From Lineus longissimus (lineage: Eukaryota > Nemertea > Pilidiophora > Heteronemertea > Lineidae), in assembly GCF_910592395.1 (NCBI RefSeq), contig NC_088317.1, positions 5,830,001 to 5,894,000 of the forward strand: DNA of 64,000 nucleotides, read 5' to 3'. The translations under genes and the position numbers were made by a program. Under the pieces are notes generated by a model. That model saw nothing but the letters and a program-made list of their open reading frames with translations. It had not been told where the DNA came from and searched no databases. Shown one piece after another: positions 31,918-43,079 of the stretch. The stretch's first letter is position 1; each line of letters opens with the position of its first letter.

Positions 31918-33270
31918 ATGGATGCTGTAGAGCTGCTGAGAAAACGACGCCGGCGCTTCACCGTGACAGAAAAACTTGCCTACCTGAGAGACCAGAAGGA
32001 GGCACTGGTGAACGGTACGGTGCGCAGTATGAGAGAGTTCGCCTCCCACTATAACATCCCCTGGGAGACGTTTAGAAGGTGTAATATCGAGGACCTCGAT
32101 CAGAAGCAAGAACAAGGGCATGGCCGGAAGAAGACGGTGATGGAGCCCCATGATCTGTTATGGCCACAGGTTGAGGACCAGCTTTACCAATGGCTGCAGC
32201 AGATGAGAGAGCGTCGCCACGCAGTCTCCGTTCTCGACATTCAAGATAAGGCGTTGGTAGTATGGCAAAGCTGGTGGAATGAGTTAGCACAAGATGTCAG
32301 AGAAAGGATTCAGCATTGTCGCCCTCAGCTATAGGATTTCAACGCATCCATAGGCTGGGTGGAGTGCTTGATGAAGAGACGCCGCGTGTCCCTACGGAAG
32401 GTAACCAAGAATACTACGACCGTCCCCGCTGATGCTGCTGCAAGGATCCAGACCTTCCGAGATGCGGTTACTGGGAGCATCGATCGTCTTGATATACAGA
32501 TGCGGTTCTTCTTTAACATGGACCAAACCTTTGTCCTGTTTGATATGAGAACCATGTACACGGGCAACACCACAGGGGAGAAGGCCATAGACGTCCGATC
32601 ATCCAGGTCCAATACGAAGCTGGGATACACCGTCACCCTCTGCATCGCAGCCGCTGGAGCAAAGTTGCCGGCGCACATCACCTTCCCCAGAAGAGGTTTC
32701 GTCCGGGTGTTTGCAGCCCTCCAAGACAACCCACAAACAGATGTAAAGATTACCCAATCGGAAACTGGTTGGATGAGGGAGGAAACGGCGCACCACTGGT
32801 TAGATGAAGTCCTACCACCCTACGTCACCGACAACGAGACCGACCAGTTCCTGTTAATCGTGGATCATTATCGGGTCCACCGGACAGAGAACTTCCGGGC
32901 GAGAGTCCGCGACATGAGAGGCAGCCTGGATTACGTACCTGCTGGTTGCACATCCCTCGTACAACCGTTAGACGTTGCAGTCATGAAGTCCTTCAAATGT
33001 CACGTACGGCGACAATGGAAATCGTGGAAGAAGGACCACACGGACGAACGAGGAGACTGCCCTCACATCGGCCTGAGAGACGTGACCAACATCATCAGAG
33101 ATGCCTGGGATGGTGTTGATGAGGACGTTATCGTCAACTGATTTAAAGCATCGTTTCGACCAAGGCCAATCGAAGCTGGACCACATGCTATCTTGGAGGA
33201 AGAAGAGGAGACTGCCGTGGATGGACCAGAGTTCGTGAATGTAGTCGAGGAGGACATTGTGATGGACTAG
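31918..33270 (+). pseudogene. Pogo-like DDD transposase, nearly full length with two in-frame stops
   Basis: One continuous 451-codon frame runs from ATG 31918 to TAG 33268-33270, interrupted only by TAG at 32332-32334 and TGA near 33139-33141. It has an N-terminal HTH (FTVTEKLAYLRDQKEAL, then MREFASHYNIPWETFRRC), a second CENP-B-like helical region, and the DDE_1 catalytic core. D1 is in FNMDQTFVLFD, D2 in LLIVDHYRVHR and D3 in SLVQPLDVAVMKS, with 35 residues between D2 and D3. The tail is acidic (EEEEETAVDG). The stop positions differ from those of the 19994-20641 copy, so each decayed independently. I could not find terminal inverted repeats in the flanks. A transcript with readthrough or a domesticated role is possible but unsupported. 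Confidence 0.85.
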
Positions 33271-35477
33271 AATTGACTGTGGGTGTTGTGAATGATTGTG
33301 GGTACGATTCTGAAAGCTGGACAATCTAATAATGTGTATCTTTAGCTTTGAAACAAAATTGAATCGGGATTTGCATCGTTCCTTTTTAATTCTTCACTGA
33401 TCACTTCGGACAAGACTGTACATTCAGAGGGATGTTCGGTTTTGTCTCCCTATATGTGACGGACAACTTCTCATTCTTACCAATTTCGCACTGCAAAGTA
33501 TCTTTGAAAGCCCGAAGCTGGTAAGGGATGATAAGACCCGAAGACATGCTCCATTACCTCCCTGAACAGTGCCTCACTTTGAAAGGGCAGGTCAGTCCCT
33601 AAAACCAGCAGAAGCTAATATGTCAGTTGGACTTTTTTCATGGACACCCTGTACACTATCAGCCATTAGCACTGGGACACCCTTTACACTACCAATGACG
33701 ATTAGTTGAAAATGTTGTGGGACACTCAGTACAATGGCCGAAGGCCCGATCCCATTATCCCATTCATAGGAGACCTACGAATCGGTTTCAACGACCCAAA
33801 CAATAAGGATTGGACTCGAAACTGAAGTATATTGGATATGAGGCCTGGACAAACCTCTCTGGAATCCCAGCCAATGATCGGCCTTCTCAACAGCTCTGTT
33901 CGCCACCCTATGAGTCAGGGGCGGCGACACCGGCTGTTAATGAAGTGGTGTTATTTTCATGAAACTACTATCCGTCCATATCGAATGCAGCTTATCAAGT
34001 GGGCTCTACTAAATGTGTTGTATAACCAATTTACAGTTCCTCTCGTATGGTGAGGAAGGCCAGGACAGCCAAGGATTTTCAAACTGATGTTGCATCTTTG
34101 TCTTCGGTGTTTAACCACGATCTTCAAGTCTGTGATTAAACGAATAGGATTTGAGATGCATGTTTTGATTTCTCTTGTTCAAACACTGAAGCCTAAAATG
34201 CAACGGCAGAAAAACATTTAACATATACTTCTTTGGATGTTCCTGCCATAGCAAAATGAAAATTATATTACAGTTCAGGTAGCCTACAGTCGGATGCTGT
34301 ACAGTCGGAGATTTTATTGCCGATTTATCCAGGGTGTAAAGGGACGATTCTTAAGCCATTTTCTTTTTCGCACTGTCTGGAGGTACGGGATCCGTATCCC
34401 TAGGTCAGAATGCTAAAGGTAGTTCTTATATGCATGCCCAAAACTTTTTTCCCTCAACTGCGACGAGTCACAGCTTGGAGTTAATGCTCTGATGGCCACA
34501 GTGACAGTGCACGCATCTTTGATTAAAACAATCATTGGCTTTTTTCAGTACACTGGGCGAATGTGAAAATGATTTTGAAGAATATTTCAAGTGAAGAAAT
34601 ATTATTTTAACGAAAGGTCCACACCTAAGATCGCGTTTAGGCCCTTGTCTATCGGAAAGGGCGCCGTGGCCTGGTGGATACGGCACGGAATGCTCTCGTG
34701 ATAACCAGTTCTCGGGAAAAAATTATCAACAGCTTGACACGGGTTAAAATATCCAGAAATCTAAAAAAAATCATGTCACCCAAATCAGCCAACTTGAAAC
34801 CTAGCGCAGCAGTCGTCTACTTATGTTTAAGGTAATTACCCAACATCCATCGTGTTGTGTGATTGCTCCTCCGAAGGTAATTATAAATATTGGTAGAATT
34901 TCCTCAAAGGAAGAACTCGGGGTACTATGGTGCGCCGCGTTTCCTTCAAGTTAATCTTAGACATGTGAAGAGGTGACATAGTGGAAATAAGAGCCAAATA
35001 CCATTAGGCACCACTTGGTGGCACTGATACGGCCACTGCCGGGGGCCTAATTTATAACAATTTGATTTTGGCCATCCGTGACAGAATTTGGCCCGGCTAG
35101 GAATAAGTTTTAGCGTTTTAACGACGCGAAAAATATTGCTAACTCTTAGTTTTTCATATGAAGTCATAGATTACACCAATTGGATTGTTAGTAAAAAAAA
35201 AAGATACATTATTTTTCAAATATCTTTGCAGATACAAAATAGTTGACTTCCCTGGGCTATGCAATGCATCAAAAGCCCTGGCCATGGGTACAAAGATTTA
35301 ACATTCAAATTACCCAAGATGGCGGCACTATGGCTGTAAAAGTACAAAAAAGAGTATTAATAATAATTCATTGCTCACATGAACTCAACTCTCAGCGGCT
35401 GACGCATTTCCAGTTTCATAGTAACATCATTGGCAGTAAGTGCTTGCATTCTTGATACATACAAAGCTAAAATTGCT
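33271..35477. other. Unassigned sequence
   Basis: Immediately after the transposase frame, 33640-33720 contains three imperfect GGGACAC(C/T)C..TAC.. repeats. At 34660-34690 GCGCCGTGGCCTGGTGGATA resembles a pol III A box, but there is no matching B box. Nothing else recognised. Confidence 0.35.
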
Positions 35478-35514
35478 CAGAGTCTTTCAAATAAAATTTA
35501 TTTGAAAGACTCTG
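35478..35514. repeat. Perfect 37-nt palindrome CAGAGTCTTTCAAATAAA, copy 2
   Basis: Eighteen-base arms are exact inverses around a single central A. See also 25848-25885 and 52388-52531. Two termini with no interior suggests a MITE deleted to its ends, or a hairpin insertion. Confidence 0.8.
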
Positions 35515-35804
35515 GATTGATCATCTTCGTAGCATTCCATTATTTGCCGTCTGCTTATCCTGATGGTAATCGGGAGATTACTCGATAGGATTTCCTCTCG
35601 GCGCCATGAGATTAGCAAGTGCTGCATCTGTCAGTGATTGTGTTGCAGCATCAATTGCTTCACTTTAAGGGACACTTCTGTCTCCACAAGAAAAATAAAT
35701 GTGTTGCTGAATCATCGGACGCGCCCCACTCCTTAAACCCCGTATATGTGTCACCAGAAGACTACCAATTTGACCCCTTAGCTCCTTCCCTTCAGATAGA
35801 AATA

Positions 35805-35982
35805 CAGTTGGACCTCCCTTAGCGGACACCTCTCAATCATGGACAACCCCTCTACTAAGGACACTAGTATTGGTCCCAAATTTGTTGTTGCCATTATTTT
35901 TGACCTCTGTAATCAGGACACGTTCCTATTAGGGACAGCACTTGTCAGTCACAAGGGTGTTCTTAATAGAGAGGTTCTGCTG
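35805..35982. mobile_element. 178-bp pogo/Tigger-type MITE
   Basis: The left terminus CAGTTGGACCTCCCTTAGCG and right terminus read inward CAGCAGAACCTC.. are imperfect inverted repeats of the Tigger type (CAGT..AACCTC). Both ends abut TA (35803-35804 and 35983-35984). The interior repeats GGACA-containing motifs. It could be mobilised by a pogo-type enzyme such as those relict here. Confidence 0.7.
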
Positions 35983-36127
35983 TAGTAATTAACGTTCATA
36001 TATTACAATACGGAACCTACTGTTAATGACCCCAATATAAGCATCTTGACCACCAAAGTTTTAACATCTAGTCCATTCTATTGATAAACTGTTCTGGGCT
36101 CGGCTCCAAACCACTATGCCAGCATAA

Positions 36128-37291
36128 AGCCCTGTGTACACTCTCAACATTTTCGGTAACATGTTGAGCAACATGTTGACCAGGTACGGTAACTCACCTG
36201 GGCAACATAAATTTTGGCCCTGTGTACACTTGGTAACAAATGGGTAACATTTGGCCAACATGTTACCGAGATGTTGCCGAAAAATAAGTGGGAATGTTGA
36301 TTTGGAGGGCAGTTTTTGGAGGGAAAATTATAAGAATGGAAAATTCCAAGAGGAGAAGATGCCTTGTCAGGGCTTCTGCTGCAATTTTGATGCTGGTGGT
36401 TGACAGGCGGAAGAGAAGACGCAATGATGAAGTAAAACGAGTGTGGACAAGGCCCTGGATCATCTTGAGGGAGCAGCATGGGGCCTATCGCAATATCTTC
36501 CAGGGCAGACTTCTTTCTATTCTTATCTTTGTACTGCTTCGATGTTACATCCCACAAAAAGGTGCAACTTTCCCATATTTCAATGAGCATGTCCTCCTTC
36601 CCTGAGACAAGACCACTAATGAATATTCATAGGTTGGAGGGTCGAGGCCTATCAATTAGACGAGTGCATGTTTTTTACTCTCAAGTACATATTTGGAGAG
36701 GTATTGAAAAAATATTTGCTGTGGCAAGTCTACAGATATAAAGAAATTATTTGATGAAAAAATTAATTTCGAATTTTGCTAATTGGGTAATAGGGGGCGT
36801 GTTTTGAGTTTTTTTCTGCCAGTTGGCTGAAAACAGTGGAAATATCAAAGTCTGTCTAATTTGTCGATTATAAAAAAATTTCCGTGGTCAATCACCAATT
36901 TCAATCGCACCAGTTACTCGCAAGACTAACCCGTATATCATATCCGAATTTCAGTTTCACTACTTGACGCATTCTTTGATGCGTCGCGGTCAAACATTGA
37001 CAATTTAATTGCTAAAAGGCTTAAAAAATCAATTGTGGTCTTGTCTCCCCTTTGTTCCATTCCATGGTGGCTGCCATTTTGTCCAAATCACATGACCACA
37101 GGTAGGTCATGTGCTTTAGAATCTATTCCTGATTGGTTAAAACTGCCCTCCAAATCAACATTCCCGCTTATTTTTCGGCAACATCTCGGTAACATGTTGG
37201 CCAAATGTTACCCATTTGTTACCAAGTTACCGTACCTGGTCAACATGTTGCTCAACATGTTACCGAAAATGTTGACAGTGTACACAGGGCT
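36128..37291. mobile_element. PIF/Harbinger element, internally deleted
   Basis: The termini AGCCCTGTGTACACT inward on both ends sit between TAA triplets (36125-36127 and 37292-37294), the 3-bp TWA-type duplication expected of PIF/Harbinger. Inverted repeats extend ~150-200 bp (about 36128-36325 and 37140-37291) and are rich in AACATGTTG/CAACATGTT subrepeats. On the plus strand 36300-36605 encodes KRRRNDEVKRVWTRPWI followed by HGAYRNIF, like the N-terminus of Harbinger transposases (RxWxRPWxxxRxxxGAYxxL). The catalytic region is missing. An internal part (36610-36900) matches 61030-61395. Confidence 0.8.
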
Positions 37292-37294
37292 TAA

Positions 37295-38121
37295 ACTAGC
37301 GAACCTGCCCACATTATTTATTCATAAGAGTGATATGGTAATTCCTTGTTAGGGTTCACCGTAGGCATTGATTGGGTTTAGTTCACGAGTGTGGGGATTC
37401 TCTGTTCAAATGACAAGCCACGTTGTTGATCATTATGAAATCACAGACCTTGTCGATGGTGGTTACGCACACCGTCTTGTCTCGTTCATTCAGAACGAAT
37501 ACATTTCAATGATCAAGTGAATGTTTAAAAAGGGCCTTTTGTATTCATCCCTTACCTGTCGTGCAATACGTTACTACCTACAATTCTGATTAATAAAACC
37601 CGTTGTCGTTTTTCATGGAATAAATAAGGCCTTGGTACTAATGTAAGTGACATGGCTTCCCAGACGAAGGCACAATAGCCCTGCAAATGCACATATTGTT
37701 GCCTTCGATTGGTTCCTATGACACAAAAGAGGTCATGAATAAATATAATGTTGGCAGGTTTATAATTAGGTACTCCAAATGTCGAGGTAGGAGAGTGAAA
37801 TTCCATTGGTCGACCCTTTACCATCTGCATGGCCCACACGTTGGCAGCGGTGTAGACTTTGATTTTGCTTAGGAGAAAAAAATTCATTAAAACCCCAGCC
37901 AACATCATGATCAGCAAAGTATGTCTAATTCGCTGTATCTACTCGCTTTTTTGCTCTTTGCAAGACCGCCTGCCGACGAGGTGGCTTGCTAATTGAACTT
38001 AACATTTGACTCATTGGATGACGCCACTGTTTTCTTTAAAATACATGTACCATAAAACGGGCACCAACGCGTTTGCTCTTCACAATCGCATGATCCGAAT
38101 GGGGGCAGTTATGGGTATATT
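37295..38121. other. Unassigned sequence
   Basis: No gene or repeat structure recognised. The minus-strand frame 37552-37917 lacks recognisable domains. Confidence 0.35.
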
Positions 38122-38209
38122 CAGTGGAAGATCCAAATGCACATCACGGACATTCCCGAGAGCTCGGCTTCGGTCTTACTCGGAAATGTATATTTGACCC
38201 GTCAGCTTT
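38122..38209. repeat. Solo terminus of the TTAA MITE family
   Basis: ATCCAAATGCACATCACGGA... to ATTTGACCCGTCAGCT matches the right arm of the 12122-12585 element. No partner arm is evident on the left. Confidence 0.65.
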
Positions 38210-39299
38210 TATAAGGATAGCTGATGCAGAAACATCTCGGTCGCTCAGATATGTCATTGGGTAAAGATGGCTCATAAAAAGGACTAAATTCTTTGCTATT
38301 ATTATGCCTCTTTATCCGCACGGTTTCTTGACTCAATACTAAGAATATGGAGGGCAGCACCTGATCGTGATGTCATCTGCGTGCATTACTGGTTGTGTGG
38401 CGAAATCTAAAAAAAGCCTTGCGTGAGCTTTTCAGTCATTTTCACACAGAGAATATCTGAACCATGGAGTTGAAATCAGATTACGACTTCCCGCCTGAAC
38501 CAAGAACACAAAGAGCACCATCGTCGCTCTCTTCATTCGTCTGAACTATCACGATAACACTTTCCGTTGCAGCATCCTCGTGCCAACAACCAATCAACCT
38601 GTAATGTGCGATGATGGCTATGATATAATGACGCGATGACATGCTTCGATTACATCCAATTAGTGTACACTGTCACAAGGATACACAGCTTGTATTCGAG
38701 AAAGCCTTCTCCAATGACCCGTATAGAAAGCGAGCGTCGTCTGTGTAGCAGATTGCTGAGCCAAGTAACATTTGGCGCACTATGTCCCCGAGCGGGCTTC
38801 CGCGTTATTCGTTTTGGTGCAACTTCACTGTGCCAGCTGCACACCGTTCCACACTTTAGGAATCTTTTATCATTACCCCTGCCCTGACTATTCAATCTGA
38901 CTCCTGACTTTGACATCAAAGGATAAAAACGCACTGCATTTGTAGCGGAGGAGGGTACACTACGAAATTCAGCATTCATTAAATAAGTTATCACTCTCTA
39001 TACGATACGGGAATATTTCATTTTGAAATAAAGAACTTGGTCGATATAAAAAAAAGGTAATGTAGAACGTATATTCTTTGAGAGACAGTACAAGTGCTGT
39101 ACATCATTATGAAATATGACAAGAAGTGGCCCATGTCGAACACTTATCGATGTCACGTGAATATAGATCGACTTATTTCGCAAGATTATCTATTCTCTTG
39201 CTGCTATCCTATTTTCTACATCACTGCACAATGCCCGGCACTAATAAACTGCTTGTTTTTTAAACGCTGATTTGAAACGAATGCTCTCATTTGTGACTG
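38210..39299. other. Unassigned sequence
   Basis: No supported exon. The overlapping frames at 38636-38994 on both strands look like chance openings. Confidence 0.35.
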
Positions 39300-41110
39300 A
39301 AAAGATTGCTTCAATCGTTATTGAAATTGCTCGAGTCTCTTTCCGTCCGGGAGATAGTTTCTTATCCTCTGCTGACAGTTGCGTCTCGCACTAGCGCTTT
39401 CCAAACCTCCTTTCTTACAGGTGAAATTGCCAGACAGCTGCTTTTTATTTCGCCTAGGAATATAGTCTCCAGTTCGATGAGATTGCTCCCCGATCTTATA
39501 ATCCGTTCCTCTACTGGAATATCACTCTTTTTCTCTCTCTGTGTTCAAAATTGAAATCACAACAGCTTTTTCTTTCGCCTAAGACGATCATTGCATGCTG
39601 TAGTCCTGTTCGCCAATAATAGTCTTTAACGCCGAGTTCAAACGAATTCTGCCATCTGCGAAAAGATTGCTCCATTCTCTTTTCACCCTGGATATCACTT
39701 TTTATCGGCCTCTGCTGCTGCTCGCGTCTTATCAGTTTCCGTCGCCTTCCTTACAAAACTGCCAGACACCAGCTGTTAATTTCGCGAAAAAGTTCTCGCT
39801 GGAATCTCTTAAAAGGTTCTGCTTCAAGGCGAGCTCTTGTCTTTGTTCTTCGGTAGACCTATGTAGTGCATTCGTAAATGTTTTGTTTGTGTTTGTATTC
39901 ATTAAAATACAAATTGTCCACAGAAGAATACAGTGGGTCTCGATCATGCAGTCATGACACCATTTCTAAATTCAAGATGCCGGCCGATACAGCGCTTTTG
40001 AGGTGCACTAGGTGTACTAAAATTATTAGAATATTACGTACCTGTGTGCCAATTGCAACATTTCCTTTTAAAGAGGGACTATAGGCAGGAACAGAGGGGC
40101 TAATTTAGCCATCTTCAGGGGACTAATGTACACAGTAACGGCCCTGGGTCATGTCAGATTCAGCACTAAATACATTCCTCGTACAAGCATGAATCATTTC
40201 GACGTACTGTGAGATGCGAGAGACCTCTATTGGCGACTTCGTGTAACTTTATCTTGCCTGCCTAGCTGCAGCCTATATTGTCCCTTTACCATTTGTCGTC
40301 CTGACTAATCCACCATCCAAGAGATAACGTCTTTTGCCCTTTACCTTGCCTCTACCGAAATGTCCTTCTTGTCTCTCAATCGTGTATAAGGAGACTAACT
40401 TTTTCCTTCCCAGGGCTCATGGCTGGTGCCATATTTCATTACCTCTTATTACATTATAGCATTATTGTTACGTTGATATTTGACGTCGCGGCCAAGTTCA
40501 AGCGAATCTCTCGTCTGTTCCAATCGGGAGATAGATCACCCTTAGCCTCTGGTGCTGTTCATAATCTCGCTCCAGCAGGCTTCTTTCCCCTATCTTGCAA
40601 ACTTGCCCGGCAACAGTTTTTTATCAAAAGGTTATTGTCCCCTCGAGCTTCAACCAGAGCTTTCGTCTGAAGATTATTGCATCCGTTATTTTACTGTACT
40701 ACTACACATGTTTAGACATTTTTCAAATTTTTGTGGCGAAGTTTAAATCTTTCAAATGAATCATGTTTCACGAGTAGGCCTATAAGCTAACCTGTGCTGT
40801 TCTGTATCAACAGGTTGCCGCTATGACGGGTCTGATCTTTACTGCTCAACCGAATCACTCATAAAAACATGAATTTCACCCTTTTTCCAAACGGTTGATA
40901 ATTTCTTCATTTTGTTATCTCTTTCACGTATAAAATGTATTGAGCATACCTTTGCTATATTTGTATCAACAGGTTGCCGGTATAGCGAGTTTGATCTCTA
41001 CTGCTCAACCGCATCAGCCATAAAAACATTTCGCCTGAGAATCCAGGTGTTGCCGCTCTTTCTCCAAACGGTCGATAATATTTTTCGATTTGTTATCACT
41101 TTCTAGTTTA
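39300..41110. repeat. Diverged internal repeats, clearest as a ~165-bp pair at 40805-41105
   Basis: TGTATCAACAGGTTGCCG(C/G)TAT..CTACTGCTCAACCG is present at about 40805 and again at 40967, each followed by CCATAAAAACAT and TCCAAACGGT(T/C)GATAAT. Weaker repeated phrases (GAGATTGCTCC/AAAGATTGCT, GCCAGACA, TTTCGCCTA) recur between 39300 and 39800, and related phrases appear near 40500. This appears to be an old tandemly duplicated tract without coding potential. Confidence 0.5.
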
Positions 41111-41574
41111 ATTTCGTTTTCCTCAGCCATCATCAAGTAGATAGTACTTTCAAGCTGATTTAAGGAATGAACTCGACTGGAATAACAATGTTCGTATCAC
41201 TGTTTTTGTTGCTTCTAACTGCAAAATACATTGAACAACACTTTTATCTTAATCAACAGTTCAAGTTTTGGCAAGGAAAAGTGTTTCATCGCTAATGATC
41301 ATGGCTAATTAAGCCGGATCTGAGTCACCCGCTTCCAGAGCAAAATTGACGGGAAGTCTACCCGAAACAGCACACATGGTAATTAGCCCACTATTCAATA
41401 TGCCGGTGATGCAGAATTAAGCACACCTGATTGGACACTTTAGAATGAAAGTTTCAATGATTTCTGCTTCAGGAAATCACGAGAATCAAACAATTCCGGA
41501 GAAGCCAAATTGATCGGGATTCGGTTGAAGTCATATTTACCCCACGTGTTTGGTTCATTTCTAATGGCTTTGCA

Positions 41575-42150
41575 CGTCGATTCATCCTGCTTTGGAAACT
41601 CTTTGATGAAAGAGAAGCAAAGAAAGCACATGGTCTTAGGCACTCTCTGAAAGGAGATACAAAGAATATAATGTTTCTTCATCCAGTTATCTGACAGCAA
41701 CTTTCTGAATGATGAAAGCGACTCGAAGAATCCCCCGCATGTCTCATCCTATCCAGCCATAGGAACTCTCTGAATGGTAAAATAGATAAAAGAAATCATC
41801 GAATGTGTTGTCATATTTTCATTTGCGAACACATCTCTGAATGGTGAAACAGACACAAAGACACCCTCGAAATTCTCTTCATATTCGGCTTTAGGAACTC
41901 TCTGAATGGTGAAAGAGACACAACAAAAGTCTCGAATGTCTCTTCATAGCTAGCTACTTTCTTGATGTCGCAAGGGACACAAAGAAAGCCCCGTAGATTT
42001 TTTTATATCCTGCTTTGGAAAACCTCTAAATGGTGAAATAGATACTAAGAAAGCCCAGAATTTCTCTTCACGCGTGTATAACTTTCTAAAGCTCGCTGTG
42101 TCTCTTTCATCATTCAGAAAGTCCCACTCTCTGAATGGTGATAGATATTC
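41575..42150. repeat. Degenerate ~64-bp tandem array
   Basis: About nine units with the phrase CTCTGAATGGTGAAA..GACACAAAGAAAGCC..TCTCTTCAT. Anchors near 41648, 41701, 41767, 41835, 41899, 41952 and 42023 are spaced roughly 53-71 bases. Another unit near 42110 is inverted relative to part of the array. No function is apparent. Confidence 0.7.
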
Positions 42151-42564
42151 AACGGACGCCAGTGCCAATATTATTTTTAGTGCAGTTTATTTTCATGCGT
42201 GATTGGACTTCTCCCAGCTTGTGATAAATCCGTTCCCGCGTCCTCTCCGAGTGGTTATCAATGATTCCATTGTATTATTTACAGATCAATATCGATCGCT
42301 GTCTGGCTGATATCAGTTTAATGGTCAACTCGAGTGCTGGTTTTTATTTGAGTCTCTTTTGTCAACGAGGGCCGCGGTTTTAGCACCTGTTCAGAAATAA
42401 GGCAAACCTCTGCTTATTATATTTCAATGCTTTTGGGCATGGACATGTTTAGTGTTGAGGCTAGATGTCGTAATGTGATGATCGGTTGATTAGAATGGCT
42501 TTTGATGGTTACAAGAAAAAAGAGGACCAGTTGTGCCGTGTATACCTATTATTTCTTCTTCTTT
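42151..42564. other. Unassigned sequence
   Basis: Lies between the 64-bp array and the LINE tail; nothing recognised. Confidence 0.3.
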
Positions 42565-42820
42565 CGTTCACCACGTTTTAGACAGTCAGTCCGGATTTTA
42601 TTATAAAGTCGGTGGTCCTGTGTAGCTGCTGGAGATCTCCATATAACTGGTCATGGATTCGTGCTCCCTCTGGCCAGGTCTCCTTCCTCAGGTCTGCAAA
42701 ACTTGAGCATCTTCCCAGTATGTGCTCAACAGTCATGGGCTCTTGGTTGCATATGCAGGTGTCGCTCTCGCCGATGCGGAATTTACCTATTATAATGTTT
42801 GTCATCTTGTCTCAGCGGTG
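42565..42820 (-). mobile_element. LINE C-terminal fragment (CxC...H...C zinc-binding tail)
   Basis: The minus strand encodes IGESDTCICNQEPMTVEHIL then GRCSSFADLR and ends SGLTV-stop at 42578. The C-x-C...H....C pattern after RT is the zinc-knuckle-like tail of several LINE clades. Upstream sequence (42820-43076) is a frame-shifted continuation with DNSDRPISPTSRR-like residues. Only the 3' end of the element remains. Confidence 0.6.
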
Positions 42821-43079
42821 ACCGATTGCGGGGAGGTGTGGGGCTCACAATCAAGGCTGGACTCGAGGCTGTCGATTTCTTCCGTGAGCAACGACTTTTC
42901 AAGGCGCCTCTCCCCAGGAAGCATTGAACTAATCTAATTTTAGCCCTGGAAAAAACCGGAAAACGCATATTTTTTAACACAGCATTCTCAATATTTTCTA
43001 CGATCGCAAATCCGGTCCTCCGTGATGTTGGACTTATGGGTCTGTCACTGTTGTCTGCATGAGAACAATGATGCATTTT

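Noticed and set aside
34660-34720. tRNA-like A box (GTGGCCTGGTGGATA)
   Set aside because: No B box follows and no cloverleaf can be drawn, so it is neither a tRNA gene nor a confident SINE.
38636-38994. Pair of antisense frames
   Set aside because: No motif on either strand; likely chance openings.
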